From Marinobacterium_A aestuariivivens (GTDB lineage: Bacteria > Pseudomonadota > Gammaproteobacteria > Pseudomonadales > Balneatricaceae): a stretch of DNA of 64,000 nt. The stretch's first letter is position 1. Each line of letters starts with the position of its first letter. The position numbers and the translations under genes were made by a program. Below are positions 36,127-44,984 of the stretch, piece by piece. The notes under the pieces were generated by a model. That model did no database searches. It was not told the origin of the DNA and saw only the letters and a program-made list of their open reading frames with translations. The DNA is taken from contig NZ_JBHSWE010000001.1 in NCBI RefSeq assembly GCF_042661465.1, forward strand, positions 1,302,001 through 1,366,000. Direction: 5' to 3'.

Positions 36127-37623
36127 TCAGGACGGGAAGGCGAATTGGGCGCCCTCGCGCACCCCGGCGGACGGCCAGCGCTGGGTGATGGTCTTGCGCT
36201 TGGTGTAGAAGCGCACCGCATCGGGGCCGTAGGCATGCAGGTCGCCGAACAGCGAGCGCTTCCAGCCGCCGAAGCTGTGATAGGACACCGGGACCGGCAG
36301 CGGTACGTTGATGCCGACCATGCCGACCAGGATGTTGTCGCTGAAGTAGCGCGCCGCTTCGCCGTCACGGGTGAAGATGCAGGTACCGTTGCCGTACTCG
36401 TGGGCATCGATCAGGTCCATCGCCTCCTGCATGCTGTTGACGCGCACCACCAGCAGCACCGGGCCGAAGATCTCCTCCTGGTAGCAGACCATCTCCGGGG
36501 TCACACGGTCGATCAGGGTACCGCCGACGAAGAAGCCGTTCTCGTAGCCGGGCACCTTCGGGTCGCGGCCATCGACGACGACCTCGGCGCCCTGCTCCTC
36601 GGCACTATTGATGTAGCCGACCACCTTCTCCTGATGCGCCCGGGTGATCACCGGACCGAAGTCGTTGCGCCTGTCATCGAAGGCCCCGACCTGGAGGCCC
36701 TGCATCTGCGCCGTCATCTTCTCTATAAAGGCATCTGCGGCTTCGTCACCGACGGCCACGGCCACCGACAACGCCATGCAACGCTCGCCGGAGGAGCCGA
36801 AGGCGGCGCCGGTGAGGGCGCTGACGGCGTTGTCCATGTCCGCGTCGGGCATGATGATCGCATGGTTCTTGGCACCGCCCAGGGCCTGGCAGCGCTTGCC
36901 GTTGGCGCTGGCGCGGTTGTAGATGTATTCGGCGATCGGTGTCGAGCCGACGAAGCTGACCGCCTGAACCCGCGGGTCGTCCAGCAGAGTGTCGACCGCT
37001 TCCTTGTCGCCGTTGACGACGTTGAGCACGCCGGCCGGTAGGCCCGCCTCCAGCAGCAGTTCGGCGATGAACAGGGTCGAGCCCGGATCCCGCTCGGACG
37101 GCTTGAGCACGAAGGTGTTGCCGCAGGCGATCGCCATCGGGTACATCCACAGCGGCACCATGGCCGGGAAGTTGAACGGGGTGATGCCGGCGACCACGCC
37201 CAGCGGCTGGAACTCGCTCCAGGAATCGATCGCCGGGCCGACGTTCTTGCTGTGCTCGCCCTTGAGCAGCTCCGGCGCGCCACAGGCATATTCGACGTTC
37301 TCGATGCCGCGCTGCAGCTCGCCCATGGCGTCGTGGACGATCTTGCCGTGCTCCTCGCCGATCAGGCGGCAGATCTCCGCGGCATTCTGCTCCAGCAGTT
37401 CGCGGAACCGGTACATCACGCGGGCGCGCTTCGCCGGCGGTGTGTCGCGCCAGGCCGGGTAGGCGGCCTGCGCCGATGCAATCGCTTCTTCAACGGTCGT
37501 CCTGCTGGCCAGCAGCACCTGCTTCAAAACTTCGCCTGTCGAGGGGTTGTAGACGTCCTGGCTGCGCTGGCCCTCGGTAGTGACTTTACCGCTGATCAGA
37601 TGTCCGATGGTTTTCATACGCAT
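36127..37623 (-). CDS. mmsA: CoA-acylating (methyl)malonate-semialdehyde dehydrogenase
   Basis: This 498-residue aldehyde dehydrogenase converts malonate or methylmalonate semialdehyde, CoA and NAD+ to acetyl- or propionyl-CoA. The MmsA-specific regions are visible: AGITPFNFPAMVPLWMYPMA, the active-site GSSGERCMALSVAVAVG with its catalytic Cys, and SYHSFGGWKRSLFGD near the C-terminus. The next gene is a beta-alanine:pyruvate transaminase, which makes the malonate semialdehyde. It is therefore the last step of beta-alanine, and hence reductive pyrimidine, catabolism. Confidence 0.95.
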   Translation of the reverse strand: MRMKTIGHLISGKVTTEGQRSQDVYNPSTGEVLKQVLLASRTTVEEAIASAQAAYPAWRDTPPAKRARVMYRFRELLEQNAAEICRLIGEEHGKIVHDAMGELQRGIENVEYACGAPELLKGEHSKNVGPAIDSWSEFQPLGVVAGITPFNFPAMVPLWMYPMAIACGNTFVLKPSERDPGSTLFIAELLLEAGLPAGVLNVVNGDKEAVDTLLDDPRVQAVSFVGSTPIAEYIYNRASANGKRCQALGGAKNHAIIMPDADMDNAVSALTGAAFGSSGERCMALSVAVAVGDEAADAFIEKMTAQMQGLQVGAFDDRRNDFGPVITRAHQEKVVGYINSAEEQGAEVVVDGRDPKVPGYENGFFVGGTLIDRVTPEMVCYQEEIFGPVLLVVRVNSMQEAMDLIDAHEYGNGTCIFTRDGEAARYFSDNILVGMVGINVPLPVPVSYHSFGGWKRSLFGDLHAYGPDAVRFYTKRKTITQRWPSAGVREGAQFAFPS

Positions 37624-37702
37624 ACCTCTTCAATGTGCAGTGCGTTCGAAACGATAACCTTAGCTACCTTCGTCCGAATCGCAGTAGTTACCGAATATGT
37701 AG

Positions 37703-37772
37703 GATGGGTTAGCGGCGCACCTTTACATCAGGTGCCGGTTCCCGTCGGGCCTCGAGCGCCGCGTAACCCATC
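37703..37772. repeat. Intergenic palindromic repeat (GATGGGTTA type)
   Basis: GATGGGTTAGCGGCGC at 37703 pairs with GCGCCGCGTAACCCATC ending at 37772. It separates mmsA from the transaminase gene. A degenerate copy occurs at 44372. Confidence 0.8.
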
Positions 37773-37846
37773 ATATCGATCCGGTTATCCGGATCGATTG
37801 GTGTCAGCGGACAGTAGATTGTCCGATAACTTATTTGTGTAGGGCG

Positions 37847-39190
37847 TTAGCCGAGTTCGTTGATCGCGTCGCCGAGGGCGTTGATCACCCGGTCTATTTC
37901 GTCACGCTCGACGATGAACGGCAGACCCAGCTGGATGGTGTCTCCGCCGTAACGGACGTAAAAGCCCTTTTGCCAGCACTTCATCGCGATCTCGTAGGGC
38001 CGGCGGGCAGGCTCACCCGGATAGGCCTCGATCTGCAGCGCGCCGGCCAGGCCGTAATTGCGGATATCGCTGATGTACCGGGAGCCCTTGAGGCTATGCA
38101 GCGCGGTCTCGAAGATCGGGCTCATTTCCCGGACCCGGTCGACCAGATTGTCCTTCGCGAGAATATCCAGCGATGCCAAAGCGGCGGCGCAGGCAACCGG
38201 ATGGCCGGAGTAGGTGTAGCCGTGGGGCAACTCCATCATGTATTCGGGACCGCCCTGCTCCATGAATGTCTGGTAGATCTCGTCCTTGACGATAACCGCT
38301 CCCATCGGCACCGCCCCGTTGGTCAACTGCTTGGCCACGTTCATGATGTCCGGCACCACACCGAACTCCTCGGCGCCGGTCATCGAGCCCATGCGGCCGA
38401 AACCGGTGATCACCTCGTCGAAGATCAACAGGATGTCGTGCTGATCGCAGATCTCGCGCAGACGCTTGAGATACCCCTTGGGCGGCGGTATGACACCGGC
38501 GGAGCCTGCCATCGGCTCGACGATCACAGCCGCGATATTGGAGGCATCGTGCAGTGCGATCAGTTCGAGCAGCTCATCGGCGCGTTCGGCTCCGGCCTCC
38601 GGCATGCCACGGCTGAAGGCGTTCTCCTTCAACAGGGTATGGGGCAGGTGGTCCGCATCGACGCCCTGCCCGAACAGCGCGCGGTTGGCTCCGATACCGC
38701 CGAGGCTGAAGCCTCCGAAGTTGACGCCGTGATAGCCCTTGGCACGGCCGATCAGCTTGGTCTTGGTCGACTTGCCCTTCTTGCGCCAGTAGGCCCGGGC
38801 GATCTTCAGCGAGGTGTCGGCGCTTTCGGAGCCGGAGCCTGTAAAGAAGACGTAGTCGAGTCCGGCCGGGGTCAGCTCGCGGATGCGGTGCGCCAGCTCG
38901 AAGGCCTTCGGGTGGCCGTACTGGAACGCCGGCGCATAATCCAGCTCGCGCAGCTGGCGCGACACCGCTTCAGCGATTTCGGGCCTGTTGTGGCCGGCAC
39001 CGCAGGTCCAGAGCCCGGACAGGCCGTCGAAGATGCGACGCCCGTCGGCATCGGTGTAATAGCCACCTTCGGCACCGACGATAATGCGCGGGTCGGCCTT
39101 GAACTGGCGGTTCGCGGAATACGGCATCCAGTACGCATCGAGCTGTTCGGGGCTGAGCCCGGCGTTACGCTGTACATCGAGTTCTGACAT
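37847..39190 (-). CDS. bauA: Beta-alanine--pyruvate transaminase (omega-amino acid aminotransferase)
   Basis: This 447-residue class III PLP aminotransferase moves the amino group of beta-alanine to pyruvate, giving malonate semialdehyde and alanine. Family marks include YWMPYSANRQFKADPRIIVG, FDGLSGLWTCGAGHNRPEI and FFTGSGSESADTSLKIARAY. DEVITGFGRMGSMTGAEEFG and the PLP-lysine region NVAKQLTNGAVPMGAV follow. It matches P. aeruginosa-type beta-alanine transaminase in length and motifs. mmsA follows in the same direction, and a LysR gene diverges upstream. Confidence 0.94.
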   Translation of the reverse strand: MSELDVQRNAGLSPEQLDAYWMPYSANRQFKADPRIIVGAEGGYYTDADGRRIFDGLSGLWTCGAGHNRPEIAEAVSRQLRELDYAPAFQYGHPKAFELAHRIRELTPAGLDYVFFTGSGSESADTSLKIARAYWRKKGKSTKTKLIGRAKGYHGVNFGGFSLGGIGANRALFGQGVDADHLPHTLLKENAFSRGMPEAGAERADELLELIALHDASNIAAVIVEPMAGSAGVIPPPKGYLKRLREICDQHDILLIFDEVITGFGRMGSMTGAEEFGVVPDIMNVAKQLTNGAVPMGAVIVKDEIYQTFMEQGGPEYMMELPHGYTYSGHPVACAAALASLDILAKDNLVDRVREMSPIFETALHSLKGSRYISDIRNYGLAGALQIEAYPGEPARRPYEIAMKCWQKGFYVRYGGDTIQLGLPFIVERDEIDRVINALGDAINELG

Positions 39191-39325
39191 GGCGACACCC
39201 TCTTTTATTTTCTTGGGGGCAAAGTGGATAGGACCAGTCTCGCTTCCGGAATTAGTAATTTAAATACAAACTTATTTATTCTTATGTAAGCTATTACTTA
39301 ACATTGAAACGGGAGGACAGCGCAG

Positions 39326-40246
39326 ATGAAACAGCGCAAGGCAGTATTGCCGGGCCAGATCAGTGATGCCGACCTGCGTCTGCTGCGCATCTACCGCAAA
39401 GTCGTCGAGTGCGGCGGCTTTTCCGCCGCCGAGGTCGAGCTGAATATCAGCCGGGCCGCGATCAGCATGGCAATGAACGATCTCGAGAGCCGGCTGGCGC
39501 TGCGTCTTTGCCAGCGCGGTCGCAGCGGCTTCGCCCTGACCGAAGAGGGTAACGAGGTCTACCAGGCGGCCCTCCAGCTCCTCGCCGCGATCGAGGGGTT
39601 TCGCACCCGCGTCAACAGCCTCCACGCCCAGCTCAAGGGCGAACTCAATATCGGCATTACCGACAACCTGGTGACGATGCCGCAGATGCAGATCACCCAC
39701 GCCCTCAGCGCCCTGAAGGAGCGCGGCCCGGATGTGCACATCAACATCCGCATGATACCGCCGAGCGATATCGAGCTCGGCGTGCTGGACGGACGCCTGC
39801 ATACCGGCGTGATTCCGACACTGAAGCCCCTGCCCGGCCTGCAGTACCGCGCACTTTACGAAGAGGCCTCGAAGCTCTACTGCAGCCTGACCCACCCGCT
39901 TTTCGCCGGCCCGGGCAGCGCCACCATTGCCCTGGATGGCTGGGATGCCGTGATTCCCGCCTATGCTCAGACACCGGAAATCAAGTCTCTTCACGAACCG
40001 CTCAAGGCCGCGGCCTCCGCAAGCGACCGCGAAGGCATCGCCTTCCTGATACTGACCGGTCGCTATATCGGCTACCTGCCGACCCACTATGCCGAGCGTT
40101 GGGTGCGCGATGGCCAGATGCGGGCCCTCAACCCGGACAGCTGTCACTACATCACCCAGTACAGCGCCATCACCCGCAAGGGCGCCCCGCCCAACCTGGT
40201 GCTGGAAAGCTTCCTCGAGGAACTCGACAGCCTCGCCGGCGAATAA
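39326..40246 (+). CDS. LysR-family transcriptional regulator
   Basis: This 306-residue LysR protein has an N-terminal winged HTH (LRIYRKVVECGGFSAAEVEL and ISRAAISMAMNDLESRL) and a periplasmic-binding-type effector domain (ELNIGITDNLVTMPQMQI onward). It diverges from the transaminase-mmsA genes across 135 bp of AT-rich DNA, the usual layout for a LysR activator of the neighbouring catabolic genes. Beta-alanine or a related omega-amino acid is a plausible inducer. It is followed by the NCS1 permease in the same direction. Confidence 0.9.
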   Translation: MKQRKAVLPGQISDADLRLLRIYRKVVECGGFSAAEVELNISRAAISMAMNDLESRLALRLCQRGRSGFALTEEGNEVYQAALQLLAAIEGFRTRVNSLHAQLKGELNIGITDNLVTMPQMQITHALSALKERGPDVHINIRMIPPSDIELGVLDGRLHTGVIPTLKPLPGLQYRALYEEASKLYCSLTHPLFAGPGSATIALDGWDAVIPAYAQTPEIKSLHEPLKAAASASDREGIAFLILTGRYIGYLPTHYAERWVRDGQMRALNPDSCHYITQYSAITRKGAPPNLVLESFLEELDSLAGE

Positions 40247-40293
40247 GATCACTCCTGGACGGCCGGCGGAACGCATTGCTACCGCCCAATAAT

Positions 40294-40309
40294 TTTACCT
40301 TTTGGAAAA
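40294..40309. promoter_or_regulatory. RutR-like operator 1 upstream of the NCS1 permease
   Basis: TTTACCTTTTGGAAAA has half-sites TTTACC and GGAAAA around four bases. It resembles the E. coli RutR consensus TTGACCAnnTGGTCAA, though less closely than the second site 50 bp away. Confidence 0.55.
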
Positions 40310-40343
40310 TTTTATTTGCATCCCTGAAAATTCCCGCTATATA

Positions 40344-40359
40344 TTGACCACGCGGTAAA
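40344..40359. promoter_or_regulatory. RutR-like operator 2 upstream of the NCS1 permease
   Basis: TTGACCACGCGGTAAA keeps the RutR half-site TTGACC with a four-base spacer and GGTAAA. It lies 52 bp before the permease start. The same half-sites appear upstream of the F420 operon at 63376 and 63409, next to a RutR-like gene. Confidence 0.72.
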
Positions 40360-40410
40360 AATAATATTGATAGCCAGTGCAGATAACAATAACAGTAGAG
40401 GACTCAAGCT

Positions 40411-41895
40411 ATGCAAAGCGCCAACGAAACCGCCGGCTACGCTGGCGGCGTCGCCGACAGTGCCAGCGACGATCTCTGGAACGAGGACCTGGCTCCGGCC
40501 CGGGCCGAGGACAAGACCTGGAGCTGGCAAAACATCTCCGGCCTCTGGGTCGGCATGGTGGTCTGCGTGCCCACCTATATGCTCGCAGCCGGCCTCGTCT
40601 CGGAAGGGATGGCCTGGTGGCAGGCCGTACTGACGGTTCTGCTGGGGAACATCATCGTGCTGGTACCGATGATGGCGATCGGCCATGCCGGCACCAAGCA
40701 CGGCATTCCGTTTCCGGTTCTGCTGCGTTCTTCCTTCGGGACCTCCGGTGCCAAGCTTCCGGCGATGCTGCGCGGTCTGGTCGCCTGCGGCTGGTTCGGC
40801 ATCCAGACCTGGGTCGGGGGTTCGGCGATCTATATCATCGTCAACACCCTGACCGGCGACGCCATCACCGGTAACCCGATGCCGTTTCTCGGCATCGATG
40901 CCGGCCAGTTCGTCTGCTTCCTGCTTTTCTGGGCCATGCATGTCTATTTCATCGCCCGCGGTACCGAGTCGATCCGCTGGCTCGAAACCTACGCGGCGCC
41001 CTTCCTTATACTGATGGGTCTTGCGCTGCTCGCCTGGGCGTATTTCACTGCCGGCGGCTTCGGCGAAATGCTGTCGTCACCGTCTCAGTTCATCCCGGGC
41101 GGCGCCAAGGATGGACAGTTCTGGTCGGTCTTCTGGCCGGGCCTTACCGCCATGGTGGGATTCTGGGCCACCCTGGCGCTGAACATCCCCGATTTCACCC
41201 GCTTCGCGCGCAGCCAGAAGGACCAGTTCCTCGGCCAGGCGCTGGGACTGCCTCTGCCGATGGCGCTGTTCGCCTTCATCGGCGTTGCCGTGACCTCGGC
41301 CACCGTGGTGATCTTTGGCGAGGCGATCTGGGACCCGGTCGCACTGACCGGTCGCATGGGCGGCATGGCGGTCATCGTTGCATTGGCGGCCCTGATCATC
41401 GCGACCCTGACCACTAATCTCGCGGCCAACGTGGTGGCGCCGGCAAACGGCTTCTCCAACCTGAGCCCCAGCCGCATCTCGTTCAAGATGGGCGGCTACC
41501 TGACCGCGGGTATCGGTATCGCCATCATGCCCTGGAAACTGCTGGAGTCCACCGGCGCCTATATCTTTACCTGGCTGATCGGATACTCGGCGCTGCTCGG
41601 TCCGGTGGCGGGCATCATGATGGCCGACTACTTCCTGATACGCAAAACCCGCCTCAACCATGCCGACCTGTTCCGTAGCGACGGCCAGTACAGCTACCGC
41701 AACGGCTGGAACCCAGCGGCGCTGATTGCCTTCACCCTCGGCGTGCTGCCGAACCTGCCCGGCTTCCTCCACGTCGCCGGCTTCATCGACAGCGTGCCCC
41801 TGTTCTTCTCGACCCTTTACACCTACGCCTGGTTCGTCGGTCTGCTGATCGCAGGGGGCGTCTACCTGGTGCTGATGCGAAACCGAACCCGCTGA
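40411..41895 (+). CDS. NCS1-family nucleobase/hydantoin permease
   Basis: This 494-residue protein with about twelve membrane helices belongs to the NCS1 family, which imports pyrimidines, purines, cytosine, allantoin or hydantoins by cation symport. Conserved parts include LWNEDLAPARAEDKTWSWQN, GLVACGWFGIQTWVGGSAIY and ATLTTNLAANVVAPANGFSN. A dihydropyrimidinase gene follows after an intergenic hairpin, and RutR-like sites precede it, so uracil, thymine or a dihydropyrimidine are the likeliest substrates. Confidence 0.92.
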   Translation: MQSANETAGYAGGVADSASDDLWNEDLAPARAEDKTWSWQNISGLWVGMVVCVPTYMLAAGLVSEGMAWWQAVLTVLLGNIIVLVPMMAIGHAGTKHGIPFPVLLRSSFGTSGAKLPAMLRGLVACGWFGIQTWVGGSAIYIIVNTLTGDAITGNPMPFLGIDAGQFVCFLLFWAMHVYFIARGTESIRWLETYAAPFLILMGLALLAWAYFTAGGFGEMLSSPSQFIPGGAKDGQFWSVFWPGLTAMVGFWATLALNIPDFTRFARSQKDQFLGQALGLPLPMALFAFIGVAVTSATVVIFGEAIWDPVALTGRMGGMAVIVALAALIIATLTTNLAANVVAPANGFSNLSPSRISFKMGGYLTAGIGIAIMPWKLLESTGAYIFTWLIGYSALLGPVAGIMMADYFLIRKTRLNHADLFRSDGQYSYRNGWNPAALIAFTLGVLPNLPGFLHVAGFIDSVPLFFSTLYTYAWFVGLLIAGGVYLVLMRNRTR

Positions 41896-41904
41896 TTGTC
41901 TCCG

Positions 41905-41940
41905 GGGCCCGGTGAAGCCTCATCGCCGGGCCCTCTTTTT
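41905..41940 (+). terminator. Intrinsic terminator or attenuator between permease and dihydropyrimidinase
   Basis: GGGCCCGG and CCGGGCCC form a perfect stem at 41905 to 41933, followed by TCTTTTT. It lies only 20 bp before the hydA start, so it may lower hydA expression relative to the permease rather than end the operon. Confidence 0.8.
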
Positions 41941-41959
41941 CAGAGCAAGGAGAACTCCC

Positions 41960-43405
41960 ATGTCCGTACTGATCAAGGGCGGTACCGTCGTGACCGCCGA
42001 CCAGAGTTTGCGCGCCGACGTCTATTGCGAAAACGGCCTGATCGCCGCCATTGGCGAAAACCTGGAAGTGCCCGCCTCGGCCGAGGTGATCGACGCCGGC
42101 GGCCAGTATGTCATGCCCGGCGGCATCGACCCCCATACCCATATGCAGCTTCCCTTCATGGGCACCGTCGCCAGCGACGACTTCTACACCGGTACCGCGG
42201 CCGGGCTTGCCGGCGGCACCACCAGCATCATCGACTTCGTGATACCGGCGCCCCGGCAACGCCTGATGGACGCCTGGGAACAGTGGCGCGACTGGGCCGG
42301 CAAGGCCGCGGCCGATTACAGTTTCCATGTCGCCATCACCTGGTGGGACGAGTCCGTGCATCAGGATATGGGCACCCTGGTGCGCGAGCACGGCGTCAAC
42401 AGCTTCAAGCACTTCATGGCCTACAAGAATGCGATCATGGCCGACGACGAAATCCTGGTGAAAAGCTTCCGCCGCTCGGTCGAGCTCGGCGCCATGCCGA
42501 CCGTGCATGCCGAAAACGGCGAGCTGGTCTTCCAGCTGCAGCAGGAGATGCTGGCCAGGGGCATCACCGGTCCCGAAGCACATCCGCTGTCACGGCCGCC
42601 AGTCGTCGAGGGCGAAGCCGCCAATCGCGCGATCCAGATAGCCCGGGTCATGAACGTGCCCATCTATATCGTCCACGTGTCCTGCAGGGAGGCGCTGGAT
42701 GCCATTACCCGTGCGCGCAACGACGGCCAGCGGGTCTACGGCGAAGTACTGGCCGGACATCTGGCGATTGACGACAGCGTTTACCGGCATCAAAACTTCG
42801 AATTCGCGGCCGCTCATGTGATGAGCCCTCCGTTCCGGTCGAAGTCCCACCAGGAGGCGCTCTGGCAGGGTCTTCAGGGAGGCAATCTGCAGACCACCGC
42901 GACCGACCATTGCTGTTTCTGCGCCGACCAGAAAGCCGCCGGCAAGGACGACTTCACCAGGATTCCCAATGGCACCGCCGGTATCGAGGATCGCCTGGCC
43001 GTGCTCTGGGACGAGGGCGTCAACAAGGGCCGTCTGACCATCAACGAATTCGTCGCGGTCACCTCGACCAACACCGCCAGGCTGTTCAACATCTACCCGC
43101 GCAAGGGCTCGGTTACCGTCGGCGCCGATGCCGACCTGGTGGTCTGGGACCCGGCCGGCACCCGCACCATCTCGGCCAGGACCCATCATCAGAGCGTGGA
43201 CTTCAACATCTTCGAGGGGCGCACCGTCACCGGCATTCCGAGCCATACGCTGAGTCAGGGCAAGGTGGTCTGGTGTAACGGCGACCTGCGGGCCGAACGC
43301 GGTGCCGGACGCTACATCGAGCGTCCCGCCTTTGGCCCGGTATTCGACGCCATGGCCCGCCAGGGCGAATTGAAGATGCCACAGCCGGTGCATCGCGAAG
43401 ACTGA
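41960..43405 (+). CDS. hydA: Dihydropyrimidinase (D-hydantoinase)
   Basis: This 481-residue amidohydrolase opens dihydrouracil or dihydrothymine to N-carbamoyl-beta-alanine or its methyl analogue. The ATG at 41960 follows AAGGAGA. The metal site is visible: HTH in GGIDPHTHMQLPFMG, the Lys to be carboxylated in NSFKHFMAYK, His in PTVHAENGEL, His in PIYIVHVSCREA, and Asp in QTTATDHCCFC. It follows the NCS1 permease. A matching N-carbamoyl amidohydrolase lies in the F420 operon at 55338. Confidence 0.95.
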   Translation: MSVLIKGGTVVTADQSLRADVYCENGLIAAIGENLEVPASAEVIDAGGQYVMPGGIDPHTHMQLPFMGTVASDDFYTGTAAGLAGGTTSIIDFVIPAPRQRLMDAWEQWRDWAGKAAADYSFHVAITWWDESVHQDMGTLVREHGVNSFKHFMAYKNAIMADDEILVKSFRRSVELGAMPTVHAENGELVFQLQQEMLARGITGPEAHPLSRPPVVEGEAANRAIQIARVMNVPIYIVHVSCREALDAITRARNDGQRVYGEVLAGHLAIDDSVYRHQNFEFAAAHVMSPPFRSKSHQEALWQGLQGGNLQTTATDHCCFCADQKAAGKDDFTRIPNGTAGIEDRLAVLWDEGVNKGRLTINEFVAVTSTNTARLFNIYPRKGSVTVGADADLVVWDPAGTRTISARTHHQSVDFNIFEGRTVTGIPSHTLSQGKVVWCNGDLRAERGAGRYIERPAFGPVFDAMARQGELKMPQPVHRED

Positions 43406-43780
43406 CCACCCCGTCTCCAGCCTGCTGCCACTCGGCGGCGGGCGCCCGCCGGGCAGGGTGCCGCCGGTGCGCCTCTGATCACAACGGCTCCGGCGGCTGG
43501 ACTGGAAATGATCCTGTCGGGGCAAAGTTGCGTAACGGAACAGGGTCCGGGCGTCGAAGCTGACCAAGAGCCTGTCATCGCATCCATACCCGGATCAAAC
43601 CCTTTTATATCATTGGTTTATATATTTACTTCCAAATTGCATAAATTCGACTCCCGGTCTCCGCTGCTATACTTATCGTTGGCATAAAGACTGGATTATG
43701 GACAAAAGCGACGCCGTGAACCGCCATCGCACTCGGGAAACGGCAGGGAGAAACAAGGGGGAACAAACCGGAGGTGTGAC
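43406..43780. other. Intergenic region downstream of hydA
   Basis: The first 60 bp contain a GC-rich palindromic stretch (GGCGGGCGCCCGCC) without a T-tract. The second half is AT-rich with TTTATATATTTA. A possible promoter for the next gene reads TTCGAC, 16 bases, TATACT at about 43646 to 43673. No coding region is apparent. Confidence 0.45.
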
Positions 43781-44335
43781 ATGAACCGGCACTTTTACGT
43801 CAGCGACAACCTCGACGACCTGGAGAATGTCGAGCACGAACTGGAAGCCAGCGGCATCAGCACCGAGCAGATCCACGTGCTCAGCGAAAAGGATGCCGAA
43901 GTCGAGGAGCATCACCTCCATGAGGTGACATCCTTCATGAAACAGGATGCCGTACATTCCGGCGAAATCGGTGCCGTCATCGGTGTGGTGCTTGCCGCCG
44001 TGATCCTGGTCGGCGCCTGGCTGTTTGGCTGGACCGAGACGGCGGCCGGCTGGATTCCGTTTATCTTCCTCGCCGTCGTCGTACTGGGTTTCTGTACCTG
44101 GGAAGGCGGTTTCTTCGGTTTCCAGGAACCAAACGCCCATTTCCGCCGCTTCAAAAAGCTGCTCAAACACGGCAAGCATATCTTCTTTGTCGATGTCGAG
44201 CCGGAGCAGGAAGACGCCCTGAAACGGGTCGTCAAGCAGCATCCCCATCTCAAACGGGCCGGCGACGGCGACGCCGCACCGCACTGGATCGTTGCCTGGC
44301 TGCAGAAATGGCACCAGTTCAAGCGCACGATCTAG
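43781..44335 (+). CDS. Conserved membrane protein of unknown function
   Basis: This 184-residue protein has an N-terminal soluble domain (MNRHFYVSDNLDDLENVEHE, then GISTEQIHVLSEKDAEVEEH), two adjacent membrane helices (about residues 65 to 110) and a C-terminal soluble domain. That domain contains HIFFVDVEPEQEDALKRVVK, resembling a ferredoxin-like fold. I recall near-identical proteins in Pseudomonas carrying the misleading label NAD/FAD-utilizing enzyme. The N- and C-terminal domains could be related ferredoxin-like halves sensing or gating a small membrane unit. No functional claim is warranted. It appears monocistronic. Confidence 0.8.
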   Translation: MNRHFYVSDNLDDLENVEHELEASGISTEQIHVLSEKDAEVEEHHLHEVTSFMKQDAVHSGEIGAVIGVVLAAVILVGAWLFGWTETAAGWIPFIFLAVVVLGFCTWEGGFFGFQEPNAHFRRFKKLLKHGKHIFFVDVEPEQEDALKRVVKQHPHLKRAGDGDAAPHWIVAWLQKWHQFKRTI

Positions 44336-44371
44336 GAAGCAAGCTGTAAGCTTCAAGCGGCAAGCGGGTAG

Positions 44372-44441
44372 GATGGGTTAGTGGCGCAGGGGCGATGATT
44401 TGACTGTTTGGCACCTGTTCGGTGCGCCGCGTTAACCGTCA
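44372..44441. repeat. Degenerate intergenic palindromic repeat (GATGGGTTA type)
   Basis: GATGGGTTAGTGGCGC at 44372 pairs imperfectly with GGTGCGCCGCGTTAACCGTC ending near 44441. It is related to the copy at 37703. The rest of the 44336 to 44632 gap contains a short direct repeat of CGGGTGGCG near 44512 and no gene. Confidence 0.6.
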
Positions 44442-44632
44442 TAGACGCCGGAGGCGCCTTGGTCTCCGTTGGCAGCGCGTAGGTCAATGAGCGCCGCCGG
44501 CGTGATTTCCAACGGGTGGCGCTCCACCGGGTGGCGTTCCGCTAGGGTTTCGCCCACCACTCTGCCGACGCCGACCGACAGCAATCGATCTGTAATGCGA
44601 TCGATATTGCGGGTTACGCCTTTCTCCTGCCT

Positions 44633-44974
44633 TTACCCGCCATTGGCGCCGAAAAACAGCAACCGGCTCAGCCATACGTAATCCGCCTCCGCGGCCATCA
44701 GTCCCATCAGCACCAGCAGGCACAGCGGTGGCAACAGGATGGCGTAGACCATCGCCAGCCGCTCCCAGGCCATGTGCATGAACACCGAAACGATCAGGCC
44801 CGCCTTCAGTAGCATGAAGGCGACAATCAGGGTCCAGCGCAACAGTCCCTGAAAGTGGAAGTAGTCGACCAGGTAGGACAATGTGCTCAGCAGGAACAGC
44901 AACCCCCAGATTTTCAGATAGAGCCCGACCGGATGTTGCTGACCCTCTGGTTGCTGACTTTCTGTATGTTCCAT
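44633..44974 (-). CDS. Cytochrome c oxidase subunit IV-type protein
   Basis: This 113-residue protein starts MEHTESQQPEGQQHPVGLYL after GAGGAG. It has three hydrophobic helices (IWGLLFLLSTLSYLVDYF, WTLIVAFMLLKAGLIVSVF and MVYAILLPPLCLLVLMGLM). The LLKAGLIVSVFMHMAWE segment is typical of the prokaryotic cytochrome c oxidase subunit IV family. It is the last gene of the leftward oxidase operon and is an accessory, non-catalytic subunit. Confidence 0.85.
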   Translation of the reverse strand: MEHTESQQPEGQQHPVGLYLKIWGLLFLLSTLSYLVDYFHFQGLLRWTLIVAFMLLKAGLIVSVFMHMAWERLAMVYAILLPPLCLLVLMGLMAAEADYVWLSRLLFFGANGG

Positions 44975-44984
44975 CGCAGACTCC

